NCBI GenBank assembly: GCA_900555805.1 | Contig: USMJ01000013.1 | Coordinates: 1 to 11,863, forward strand | Reading direction: 5' to 3' | Length of the DNA: 11,863 nt | Origin: an uncultured Oscillospiraceae bacterium | Lineage (GTDB): Bacteria > Bacillota > Clostridia > Oscillospirales > Acutalibacteraceae | In this document: positions 1 to 6,040 of the stretch, piece by piece | How the letters are laid out: each line of letters starts with the position of its first letter | Position numbering within the stretch: position 1 is the first letter of the stretch | Translations under genes and position numbers: made by a program | The notes under the pieces: model-generated | What the model was told of the DNA's origin: nothing | Databases searched by the model: none | The model's input: only the letters and a program-made list of their open reading frames with translations

Positions 1-88
1 AAAGCACCGACCGAGCCGGCAGGCGAGAACGCCGGTGGCGACCTTTGGGGCGTAGCCACAAAAGCCCCGACCGAGCCGGCAGGCGAGA
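1..88. repeat. Two-copy direct repeat with 60-bp period
   Basis: Bases 1-28 and 61-88 match at 27 of 28 positions (position 6 is A in the first copy and C in the second). The shared core contains CCGAGCCGGCAGGCGAGA. The 32 bases between the copies carry inverted repeats (GTGGC at 35-39 with GCCAC at 55-59, and GGGGC at 47-51 with GCCCC at 64-68). The first copy starts at the window edge, so a longer tandem array to the left cannot be excluded. Only a weak trace (CCCGACCG) recurs downstream near 123-130. Confidence 0.75.
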
Positions 89-430
89 CCCCCACCAACG
101 GCTACCGCCGTCGGCAGGCACACCCGACCGCCGTTCGCCGCAGCCAGCCTGCGGACTGCACAGCATAAATCCGACCCGACAGCAGCGGAGCGACTGTTCG
201 CGCACTCTCAACGGCTGCCGCCGCAGAGAGTACGCTCACAGCCGCTTGCGGCGCCTTCGGCGCCGCGGTCAGCCTCGAACTGAACAGCGAACCGCAACCC
301 CATGCAACGGCGAGCTTACTCGCGCAGCTTCTCCGCAAAGGCCCCATTCCCCAACATTCTGTATTCTTCAGCACACCGACCACAATCCGCCTGTCATTTG
401 TTCCAAATAACCCCCCTGTCTTTTGGATAT
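1..430. other. GC-rich, hairpin-dense intergenic segment without a supported gene
   Basis: No convincing gene is seen. Open frames on both strands have Arg/Pro/Ala-rich, low-complexity translations, no good ribosome binding site and no recognisable family. A series of inverted repeats is visible: 16-20 with 31-35; CCGCAG 138-143 with CTGCGG 149-154; a nested stem 200-209 with 226-235 (one mismatch) enclosing CGGC 212-215 with GCCG 220-223; a perfect 8-bp stem GCGGCGCC 248-255 with GGCGCCGC 259-266 around a TTC loop; and GCGAG 310-314 with CTCGC 319-323. None is followed by a T-run, so these are not terminators. It could be a dispersed intergenic repeat or a structured RNA. GC drops sharply after about 360. 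Confidence 0.5.
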
Positions 431-464
431 TTTTACTAAAAAACTCACGGCGGAAGAATAAATC

Positions 465-493
465 TTGACTTAACAGCCGACTTAGTGTACAAT
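465..493 (+). promoter_or_regulatory. Sigma-A-type promoter of the twin-peptide unit
   Basis: The -35 element TTGACT (465-470) and -10 element TACAAT (488-493) are separated by exactly 17 bases, each differing from consensus at one position. Transcription would start near base 500, giving a leader of about 50 bases before the first peptide. No operator-like palindrome overlaps it. Confidence 0.75.
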
Positions 494-549
494 AATAATA
501 GAAAATTGGGTTAGTATTCACGGTATACTCTTTGAAAGGAGAATGAATT

Positions 550-681
550 ATGATCGGAAATGTTGATATCCTCGGTCTTTGGAAGATGTTTATCGGCTTT
601 TTAGACAGAGTTGTCGCTTGGCTCGTATTTATTTTCGGCGGCGGAGAGTGGAACCCCGACGCTGTCGGCGGCAAAAAATAA
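550..681 (+). CDS. Small hydrophobic/amphipathic peptide 1 (43 aa), unknown function
   Basis: A 43-residue open frame starting MIGNVDILGLW and ending in GGKK. A strong ribosome binding site (AAAGGAG, 535-541) sits 8 bases before the ATG. Another ATG at 543 is in a frame that stops after seven codons, which favours 550. Residues about 7-31 are largely hydrophobic with Lys12, Asp19 and Arg20 spaced as in an amphipathic or interfacial helix; a Gly-rich FGGG turn and a polar tail follow. There is no cleavable signal peptide or double-glycine leader. The motif R-x-x-x-W-x4-FGG is shared with the peptide encoded 25 bases downstream. The two genes lie between a good promoter and a good terminator and so form their own transcript. 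I do not recognise a family. A membrane-active peptide, a leaderless bacteriocin-like pair, a type I toxin-like peptide or a membrane-protein regulator are possible. That it is translated is moderately certain; its function is unknown. Confidence 0.6.
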   Translation: MIGNVDILGLWKMFIGFLDRVVAWLVFIFGGGEWNPDAVGGKK

Positions 682-706
682 ATCTTTCTGACTTAAGGAG
701 TAATAT

Positions 707-814
707 ATGGACTGGTATCTTTTCAGAGATCTTTATGTCTTCTTCAAAAACGCCATAACGAGATTCCTTGAGTGGATCTTCACGAACTTCGGCGGAAAAA
801 AGGACGACGAATAA
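707..814 (+). CDS. Small amphipathic peptide 2 (35 aa), paralogue of peptide 1
   Basis: A 35-residue open frame starting MDWYLFRDLYVFF. The ribosome binding site TAAGGAG (694-700) lies 6 bases before the ATG at 707. The body alternates aromatic/aliphatic residues (Trp3, Tyr4, Phe6, Tyr10, Phe12, Phe13, Phe20, Trp23, Phe25, Phe28) with charged ones, predicting a short helix lying on a membrane, followed by FGG and the charged tail KKDDE. The segment RFLEWIFTNFGG aligns with RVVAWLVFIFGGG of the upstream peptide, so the two are probably diverged duplicates, though too short for a firm homology claim. It is co-transcribed with peptide 1, and the terminator begins 19 bases after its stop codon. 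Two separate good ribosome binding sites argue that both peptides are made. The function is not recognised. Confidence 0.6.
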   Translation: MDWYLFRDLYVFFKNAITRFLEWIFTNFGGKKDDE

Positions 815-833
815 GATTTTTTAATTCACGGCC

Positions 834-877
834 AAGGGCGGTCTTTGTGCTTAGCATAAAGACCGCCCTTTTTCTTT
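834..877 (+). terminator. Strong intrinsic terminator after the twin-peptide unit
   Basis: A perfect 13-bp stem pairs AAGGGCGGTCTTT (834-846) with AAAGACCGCCCTT (858-870). It is extended inward by a G-T pair and TGC/GCA around a TTA loop. A run of T (869-873, then CTTT) follows. This is a textbook rho-independent terminator on the + strand. Confidence 0.93.
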
Positions 878-934
878 GTTCATACAAAATTCACATTAAA
901 AATGCAAAAATTACTATGTTTGCCGTTATTTTTC

Positions 935-963
935 TTGACATTTTTGTGTGATTTTGATAAACT
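935..963 (+). promoter_or_regulatory. Sigma-A-type promoter of the SCP2/transketolase operon
   Basis: A perfect -35 element TTGACA (935-940) and a 4-of-6 -10 element TAAACT (958-963) are separated by 17 bases. Transcription would start near 970, leaving a leader of about 70 bases before the first gene. It is the only good promoter found between the upstream terminator and base 1040. Confidence 0.65.
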
Positions 964-976
964 TAATACATCTACA

Positions 977-1018
977 GGTGTAAGCGGCATTCCACGGAAA
1001 AGTGAGTGACCGCTCACC
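977..1018 (+). promoter_or_regulatory. Bulged hairpin in the 5' leader of the SCP2 operon
   Basis: GGTG (977-980) plus AGCGG (983-987) pair with CCGCT (1010-1014) plus CACC (1015-1018), leaving TA bulged. The stem ends about 8 bases before the ribosome binding site AAGGAGGA near 1025-1032. GTGAG (1002-1006) can alternatively pair with CTCAC (1013-1017), so two mutually exclusive folds exist. It does not match any riboswitch class I know. It may only stabilise the messenger. Confidence 0.35.
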
Positions 1019-1039
1019 CGGAATAAGGAGGAATTCATC

Positions 1040-1798
1040 ATGACAGATGCAAAAACCTTAGCGTATATCAACCTTTTCGGTATCTTAGGCGCTTTGGAAA
1101 ATCTTTGTGAGCTTGACGAAGGCGCACAGGAATTGTTAAAGGGTAAAAAGCCCATCTCAATCGGCATCACGGTCAAGGGCGGCCCGAGCGCAACCCTTAC
1201 CTTTAAAAACTGCCGCTGCAGAATGGAAGAAGGCGTCAGCGACTGCGATGTTAAGCTTCCGTTCTCTTCTTGCGAGAAGTTCAACGGTCTGCTCGACGGA
1301 ACGACCACTCCGATCCCGTCAAAGGGCTTCACACACATCGGCTTTCTTCTCAAACAGTTCGTCGGTCTGACCGATATTCTCACCAAATATCTCCGCCCGA
1401 CAGAGGAAGACCTCAAGGACGAAAAGTTCTTCGAGACAAGCACGAAGATCATGTTCTATCTCATCACGGTCGCTATCTCTCAGATCGCTAACCACGACGA
1501 GATCGGCAAGTTCAGCGCTCACCTCGTACCCGACGGTATCATCGAAATGTCGATCAAGGGCTCTGTCGGCGCAACGATCAGAGTTAAGGATCATCACTTC
1601 GTCACGATCAAACAGAGACCTCAGTCGTACCGCTCGGCTATGCAGTTCGGCGACATTCATCTCGCCCGCGACCTCTTCGACGGCAAGGTCAACGCAGTTG
1701 CCTGCATAGGTGAAGGAACGATTGAGATGCACGGTCTCATCAACATGATAGACAATGTCAACAGAATTCTTGACAGAGTCGGTCTCTACTTAGCATAA
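1040..1798 (+). CDS. Tandem SCP2-like lipid-carrier-fold protein, first of operon
   Basis: A 252-residue soluble protein with no signal peptide. It appears to contain two SCP2-like (sterol carrier protein 2) halves. Residues about 38-118 hold alternating beta strands, then LPFSSCEKFNGLLDG, resembling the SCP2 segment where a strand is followed by a short helix before a Gly. Residues about 165-248 hold the second half ending in GEGTIEMHGL and an amphipathic helix. A linker helix includes FYLITVAISQI (139-149). The same order and the FYL-x-T-x-x-ISQ and R/K-x-AM-x-F signatures recur in the protein encoded at 5118-5921, so the two are paralogues. SCP2 folds bind acyl chains, acyl-CoA or other hydrophobic ligands in a cavity; the ligand here is unknown. 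The start has the strong site AAGGAGGA. The next gene begins 13 bases downstream. The family call rests on pattern recognition, so it needs profile or structure confirmation. Codons are strongly biased to ATC, CTC and GGC, suggesting high expression. Confidence 0.65.
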   Translation: MTDAKTLAYINLFGILGALENLCELDEGAQELLKGKKPISIGITVKGGPSATLTFKNCRCRMEEGVSDCDVKLPFSSCEKFNGLLDGTTTPIPSKGFTHIGFLLKQFVGLTDILTKYLRPTEEDLKDEKFFETSTKIMFYLITVAISQIANHDEIGKFSAHLVPDGIIEMSIKGSVGATIRVKDHHFVTIKQRPQSYRSAMQFGDIHLARDLFDGKVNAVACIGEGTIEMHGLINMIDNVNRILDRVGLYLA

Positions 1799-1811
1799 GG
1801 AGGGTTTTAAA

Positions 1812-3083
1812 ATGAGTTTTCCGACATATAAAAATGATAAAAGTGCCGAGCTTTATGCGAGAGCCACAAAAGTCATTCCTTCCGGCGTTTACGGTCATTT
1901 AGGCCCTGCCGAAGGTCAGTTCATCCCCGTTCAGAAGTGGCCCCGTTTCTCAGACAAGGCCAAGGGTACATATTTCTGGGATGTTGACGGCAACAGATAT
2001 ATCGACTATATGTGCGCATACGGTCCGAACGTTCTCGGCTACTGCGACCCCGATGTTGACAAGGCGGCTATCGCCCAGATCAAACTCGGCAACTGCACGA
2101 CCTCGCCGAATAAGATCATGATCGACTGCGCCGAGCTTCTCGTTGACACCGTTAACTGCGCCGACTGGGCTTTCTTCGCCAAGAACGGCAACGACGTCAC
2201 ACAGGCGGCTATCATGACCGCAAGAGCTCACACCCACAGAAAGAAGATCATCTTCTTCAACGGCTTCTATCACGGCGTTTCAGCCGTCGTTCAGAAGATC
2301 GACTATCCGGGCATTCTTCCCGAGGACGTCGCCAACAACCTCTATGTCAACTGGGACGATATCGACGGTCTCAAGAAGACTATCGAGGAGAACAAGGGCG
2401 AGATCGCGGGTCTCATCGCTCAGCCCTATAACCACGGCAACTTCGCCGACAACTCGATCTCAAGCAAGGAGTTCTGGCAGCAGGTCCGCAAGCTTTGCGA
2501 CGACAACGGAATCATTCTTATTATAGATGACGTACGCGCCGGCTTCCGTCTTGACCTTGCAGGTTCCGACCACTATTTCGGTTTCAAGGCCGACCTTATC
2601 TGCTTCTGTAAGGCTCTGGCAAACGGCTACAATATGTCAGCCCTTTGCGGCAGAGAGTTCCTCAAGAGCACTGTTTCCGGTCTTTCATACACAGGTTCAT
2701 ACTGGATGAGCGCTGTTCCGTTCGCGGCTTGTATCGCTTGTATCAACAAGATGAAGAAGCTCGACACTCCCAAGCTCTTCAGAGAAAAGGGTCTCAAGCT
2801 CACCGACGGCCTCATCGCCGCAGGTAAAGAGCACGGCTTCGACCTCGTATTCTCGGGCGAACCGTCGCTGTTCTATCTCAGAATAGCTAACGACGACTCC
2901 ATGCTCCTTCATCAGGAATGGATCGCCGAGTGCGTCAACAGAGGCGTATTCTTCGCTTCTCACCACAACCACTTCATCAACGCGGCTCTCTCAGACGACG
3001 ACATCAAGCTCACTGTTGAGATCGCCGAGGATGCGTTCAAGGTTGTCGCCAAGAATCACCCCGAGCTCGCCGAGCTTCACTGA
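1812..3083 (+). CDS. Class III PLP aminotransferase, glutamate-1-semialdehyde aminomutase-like
   Basis: A 423-residue cytosolic fold-type I PLP enzyme. Visible landmarks are the N-terminal beta segment GTYFWDVDGNRYIDY (52-66), the cofactor phosphate loop NGNDVT (125-130), the NGFYHG motif (150-155), IIDDVRAGFR (237-246) with the Asp that should bind the pyridine nitrogen, and FCKALANGYN (265-274) in which Lys267 is the expected Schiff-base lysine. The end motif ALSDDDI (392-398) is like AHTDEDI of HemL. It departs from true HemL at several motifs: NGND replaces NSGTEA, DDVRAGFR replaces DEVMTGFR, and the GGG after the lysine is ANG. This suggests a different amino-acceptor rather than heme synthesis. 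No other heme gene is nearby. It is co-transcribed with a split transketolase and two SCP2-like proteins, so the substrate may be a ketol made by the transketolase. The ribosome binding site is AGGAGGG, 13 bases after the previous gene. Family is confident; substrate unknown. Confidence 0.85.
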   Translation: MSFPTYKNDKSAELYARATKVIPSGVYGHLGPAEGQFIPVQKWPRFSDKAKGTYFWDVDGNRYIDYMCAYGPNVLGYCDPDVDKAAIAQIKLGNCTTSPNKIMIDCAELLVDTVNCADWAFFAKNGNDVTQAAIMTARAHTHRKKIIFFNGFYHGVSAVVQKIDYPGILPEDVANNLYVNWDDIDGLKKTIEENKGEIAGLIAQPYNHGNFADNSISSKEFWQQVRKLCDDNGIILIIDDVRAGFRLDLAGSDHYFGFKADLICFCKALANGYNMSALCGREFLKSTVSGLSYTGSYWMSAVPFAACIACINKMKKLDTPKLFREKGLKLTDGLIAAGKEHGFDLVFSGEPSLFYLRIANDDSMLLHQEWIAECVNRGVFFASHHNHFINAALSDDDIKLTVEIAEDAFKVVAKNHPELAELH

Positions 3084-3097
3084 TAAAAGTATTTAAT

Positions 3098-3168
3098 GCG
3101 TATGCGGCGGGCACTCGCTTCAAACCGGGGCAAACGACTTCGGCAAGCACTCACTCGCCGCGTACGGC
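3098..3168. repeat. Imperfect palindromic element between aminotransferase and transketolase
   Basis: In the 121-base gap, CGTATGCGGCG (3099-3109) pairs with CGCCGCGTACG (3156-3166), an 11-bp stem with one G-T pair. The loop contains the direct near-repeat GCACTCGC / GCACTCAC (3111-3118, 3148-3155). No T-run follows; the sequence after it is A-rich, so it does not look like a + strand terminator. Read on the minus strand it begins GTACGCGGCGAGTGAGTGCTT, closely matching the + strand near 7690-7710. It could be a dispersed intergenic repeat that also shapes messenger stability within the operon. Confidence 0.6.
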
Positions 3169-3204
3169 AAAAAATAAAAGTAAAATTTTTAGGAGGAAAT
3201 AACT

Positions 3205-4083
3205 ATGCCACTTTCAAAAAAAGAATGGCTTGCGCTTGAGAAGAAAGCATTTGATCTTCGTAAGCTCTGCCTTCAGACAACAATGTGGGCAGGCAGCGGT
3301 CATATCGGCGGCGGTATGAGCGTTATGGATCTTCTCACCGTTCTTTATTACAAATATCTCAACATCAAGGTTGAGGAGCCCAAGTGGGAAGACAGAGACA
3401 GATTTATTCTTTCAAAGGGCCACGCTGCTATTGCGTACGCCCCGGTTCTCTGCGACAAGGGATTCAACGATCCCGAAATGTTAAAGACATTCAACCTTTC
3501 AGGTTCTAAGATGGGTATGCACCTTGACTCAAACAAGGTCGTCGGCGTTGACGCTTCGACAGGCTCTCTCGGCCACGGCGTTTCTATCGCGGCAGGTACG
3601 GCTCTCGCAGCGAGAATCCTCGGCAAGGACTATCTCACATACGTTGTCACAGGCGACGGTGAGCTTGGCGAAGGCTCCAACTGGGAAGGCTTCATGACCA
3701 TCAACCACTATCAGCTTTCCAACTGCATCGTCTTCATCGACAGAAACCACTGCATGATCGACGGTCCGACAGAGGAAGTTATGAAGCTCGAGCCTCTTGC
3801 TGACAAGATGGTTGCTTTCGGCTTCAACACTCTCGTTATCGACGGCAACAATATCGGCGCTCTCTGCGACGCTATTGATCAGGCTATCGAAAGATCGAAG
3901 GAAAAGTGCGCTCCGACCTGTATCATTATGGATACTAAGAAGGGCGCAGGTATCAAGGACATCGCGGGCGACTATCACTGTCACTACATGGCTCTTGACG
4001 ACGACACCTTTGCAAGATACAACAAAGAACTCGAAGAAGATTATAATGCACGCTGCGCTCGTGCGGAAAAGGAGGGTAAATAA
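3205..4083 (+). CDS. Transketolase, N-terminal (TPP pyrophosphate-binding) subunit
   Basis: 292 residues, covering only the N-terminal third to half of a conventional transketolase. Transketolase moves a two-carbon ketol unit between a ketose donor and an aldehyde acceptor using thiamine diphosphate and a divalent metal. Motifs present are GSGHIGGG with His33, SKGHAA with His73, GSLGHGVSIA (120-129), and the TPP/metal motif GDGELGEGSNWEG (150-162) ending near DRN (179-181). The partner half is encoded 2 bases downstream, so the two chains should form one heterotetrameric enzyme. The ribosome binding site AGGAGGA is strong. It lies downstream of the aminotransferase across a 121-base gap with no clear terminator, so cotranscription is likely. 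Split transketolases are known in Clostridia and archaea and can serve the pentose phosphate pathway or specialised ketol chemistry; the sequence alone does not say which. Codon use suggests high expression. Confidence 0.92.
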   Translation: MPLSKKEWLALEKKAFDLRKLCLQTTMWAGSGHIGGGMSVMDLLTVLYYKYLNIKVEEPKWEDRDRFILSKGHAAIAYAPVLCDKGFNDPEMLKTFNLSGSKMGMHLDSNKVVGVDASTGSLGHGVSIAAGTALAARILGKDYLTYVVTGDGELGEGSNWEGFMTINHYQLSNCIVFIDRNHCMIDGPTEEVMKLEPLADKMVAFGFNTLVIDGNNIGALCDAIDQAIERSKEKCAPTCIIMDTKKGAGIKDIAGDYHCHYMALDDDTFARYNKELEEDYNARCARAEKEGK

Positions 4084-4085
4084 TT

Positions 4086-5096
4086 ATGGCAGGCGGATTT
4101 GTTTATAACGCAATCGACCAGACAGATGTTGCTACCGCTGAAATTTACGGTAAGGCTCTGGCTGACCTCATAATGAAAGACCCCAAGGTTGTCGCTATCA
4201 CGGCTGACCTTGCAAAATCAACAAAGCTCGGCGACGTTCTCAAGGTTTGCCCCGAGAGAGTTATCAATGTCGGTATCGCTGAGCAGGATATGTTCGGCGT
4301 AGCCGCAGGTATGGCAAGAGCAGGCTGTATCCCGTTCCTTTCGGGCTTCTCAGCTTTCACTTCGATGAGAGCCTGCGATCAGCTCCACACCGACATCTGC
4401 TATCAGAACGTCAACGCTAAGATCATAGCCACTCACGCCGGCACTTCGTTCGGCCAGGCAGGTTCAACACATCACGCTATCGTTGACCTCGCTATCACAA
4501 GAGCTATGCCCAACCTCACTGTTATAGTTCCCGCCGACGGTTTCGAGACCGCCAACGCAGTCAATGCGGCGTACGAAAACTTCGGACCCTATTATATCCG
4601 TATCAACAGAGGTTTCGACCGTGTTCTCTACAAAGACATGAACTACGGCTTCGAAGTTGGCAAGGCTGTTGAAGTACACGAGGGTACAGACATCACGGTT
4701 ATCGCTTGCGGCTCATGCGTATTCCAGGCAAGAGAAGCGGCTAACTTCCTTGAGAACGCGGACGGCCTTAAGGTCAGAGTTCTCAATATGCATACAATCA
4801 AGCCCATCGACAAGGACGCCATCATCAAGGCTGTTATGGACACGAGAAGAATCATCACCGTTGAGGATCACAGCATCATCGGCGGTCTCGGCTCGGCTGT
4901 TTCAGAGGTCGTCGTTGAGTCCGGTAAGGCTTGCGCGTTCAAGATGCTCGGTCATCCCGACAAGTTCGCACCCATCGGTCTGCATGAAGACATTATGTCA
5001 GAGGTCGGCATCGACGCTAACGGCATAATCGCGGCAGTCCGTGAGGTTATGAAGAAAGACTTCGAAGAAGACGACAACTGGGACGACGAATTCTAA
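4086..5096 (+). CDS. Transketolase, C-terminal (pyrimidine-binding) subunit
   Basis: 336 residues forming the pyrimidine-binding and C-terminal regulatory domains of a split transketolase. INVGIAEQDM (60-69) carries Glu66, the glutamate that activates the thiamine ring. GFSAFTSMRACDQL (87-100) and the GSTHHAIVDLA segment (126-136) belong to the substrate/cofactor channel. The TVEDHSIIGGLGSAV segment marks the C-terminal domain. The start is 2 bases after the N-terminal subunit's stop, with AAGGAGGG inside that gene's end, implying translational coupling. The last residues (DFEEDDNWDDEF) are an acidic tail not needed for the fold. The two chains together total 628 residues, close to a one-chain enzyme. 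The acceptor aldehyde is unknown; the SCP2-like and aminotransferase neighbours suggest it may not be an ordinary sugar phosphate, but a housekeeping role is equally compatible with the protein itself. Confidence 0.92.
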   Translation: MAGGFVYNAIDQTDVATAEIYGKALADLIMKDPKVVAITADLAKSTKLGDVLKVCPERVINVGIAEQDMFGVAAGMARAGCIPFLSGFSAFTSMRACDQLHTDICYQNVNAKIIATHAGTSFGQAGSTHHAIVDLAITRAMPNLTVIVPADGFETANAVNAAYENFGPYYIRINRGFDRVLYKDMNYGFEVGKAVEVHEGTDITVIACGSCVFQAREAANFLENADGLKVRVLNMHTIKPIDKDAIIKAVMDTRRIITVEDHSIIGGLGSAVSEVVVESGKACAFKMLGHPDKFAPIGLHEDIMSEVGIDANGIIAAVREVMKKDFEEDDNWDDEF

Positions 5097-5117
5097 TACA
5101 GGAAAGGAGCAAATATA

Positions 5118-5921
5118 ATGTCAATACCACAGGAAGCATTATATTCAAACAAGATATTTTTAAATGCTGCTCTTCCGCTCGTTAAGGTCATCGCGACAGA
5201 TGTTCCGTCTCTCGCGAAGAAATTTGAACACGCTCACGCCGTCATTCAGGTCAGCTGTCTCAATCCCGAAGCTCCCGAGGGCAAGGTCGGTATGCACTTC
5301 GTCGTCAACAGCGGCGAATGGCTCGTTCACACCTGCCTGACGAAGGATCCTCATATTGAGCTTGAGTTCAAGAGCGTTGAGGCTCTCAACGGCTTTTTCA
5401 AGGGCAACATAACACTCGGCGCCATTCCGAAGATCCACGGCGTTAAGAAAGCCGGCACACTCGTCGCTTTCGTTCAGGTTCTTCTCAAGATGGCTTCTCT
5501 TCTCGGCGCATCAACACCGCCGGAGGACGAAGAGACACAGAGACTCATGGTCAAGTGCTTCTTCTATCTTCTCACAAGCGGTATCAGCCAGCTCAACAAG
5601 CTCGGTCATCCCGAGATCCACGATTGGGCTTTGAAGTCGCCCGACAGAGTTTACGCTCTCGCAGTCGACGGACATCCCGAGGTTGCGGCATACATCCGCG
5701 TTAAGGCAGGCAAGACAAGAGCAGGCAGAGGCGAATACAAGAGAGCTATGCCTTTCTTCACTCTTCGCTTCGATTCCTTCAAGAGCGCGCTCGGCACTCT
5801 TCTCGGAACAGACGACATGCTCGAGTCGACAAAGTCAGGAAAGCTCATCATGGACGGCGCACCGGAATTCGGCGCACAGCTCGGCGGCTTCCTTCTTATG
5901 ATCGGCGATCTTGCAAAATAA
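5118..5921 (+). CDS. Tandem SCP2-like lipid-carrier-fold protein, last of operon
   Basis: A 267-residue soluble protein, paralogous to the operon's first gene product. The N-terminal half (about 35-128) has PHIELEFKSVEALNGFFKGN (78-97), a good match to the SCP2 strand-helix-Gly pattern. The C-terminal half (about 174-266) contains YKRAMPFFTLRFDSF (207-221) and SGKLIMDGAPEFGAQLGGFL (240-259), matching the SCP2 end region of Gly-Lys-Leu, Gly and an amphipathic lid helix. The linker has FYLLTSGISQL (149-159), matching FYLITVAISQI of the first protein. SCP2 domains bind hydrophobic ligands; no catalytic residues are apparent. The ribosome binding site GGAAAGGAG is strong, and the gene follows the transketolase by 21 bases. 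An intrinsic terminator lies 54 bases after its stop, so this is the last gene of the operon. Two non-identical carriers could handle substrate and product, or form a heterodimer; this is inference. Confidence 0.7.
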   Translation: MSIPQEALYSNKIFLNAALPLVKVIATDVPSLAKKFEHAHAVIQVSCLNPEAPEGKVGMHFVVNSGEWLVHTCLTKDPHIELEFKSVEALNGFFKGNITLGAIPKIHGVKKAGTLVAFVQVLLKMASLLGASTPPEDEETQRLMVKCFFYLLTSGISQLNKLGHPEIHDWALKSPDRVYALAVDGHPEVAAYIRVKAGKTRAGRGEYKRAMPFFTLRFDSFKSALGTLLGTDDMLESTKSGKLIMDGAPEFGAQLGGFLLMIGDLAK

Positions 5922-5975
5922 ACTTATTTGAGTGCAATTTTTGCACTGTTATGTGAAAGATTTTTTATAAAAAAA

Positions 5976-6018
5976 GGCTTCATCCCCGGGAGTTGTGCCC
6001 CGGGGATGAAGTCTTTTT
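5976..6018 (+). terminator. Strong intrinsic terminator ending the SCP2/transketolase operon
   Basis: GGCTTCATCCCCGGG (5976-5990) pairs with CCCGGGGATGAAGTC (5999-6013) over 15 bp with one G-T pair, followed by TTTTT (6014-6018). A run of A before the left arm means it could also stop transcription on the minus strand. Confidence 0.94.
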
Positions 6019-6040
6019 GAATTTTGGTTATTTTTATTTG

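Noticed and set aside
1..88. 28-bp repeats with a 32-bp spacer resembling a CRISPR unit
   Set aside because: Only two copies are visible, the spacer is itself complementary to its surroundings, no third copy follows and no cas gene is present. It cannot be called CRISPR, although an array further left is not excluded.
45..410. 121-codon plus-strand open frame
   Set aside because: An Arg/Pro-rich translation typical of GC-rich non-coding DNA, with no ribosome binding site; it overlaps the hairpins.
102..674. 190-codon minus-strand open frame
   Set aside because: It crosses a strong + strand promoter and the first small peptide, has no ribosome binding site or recognisable domain, and gives a composition that changes abruptly with local GC. 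Probably spurious.
1812..3083. HemL (glutamate-1-semialdehyde aminomutase) for heme synthesis
   Set aside because: Three signature motifs differ and no heme gene is adjacent.
3083..3204. Terminator after the aminotransferase
   Set aside because: The inverted repeat is followed by A-rich, not T-rich, sequence on the + strand, and there is no new promoter before the transketolase.
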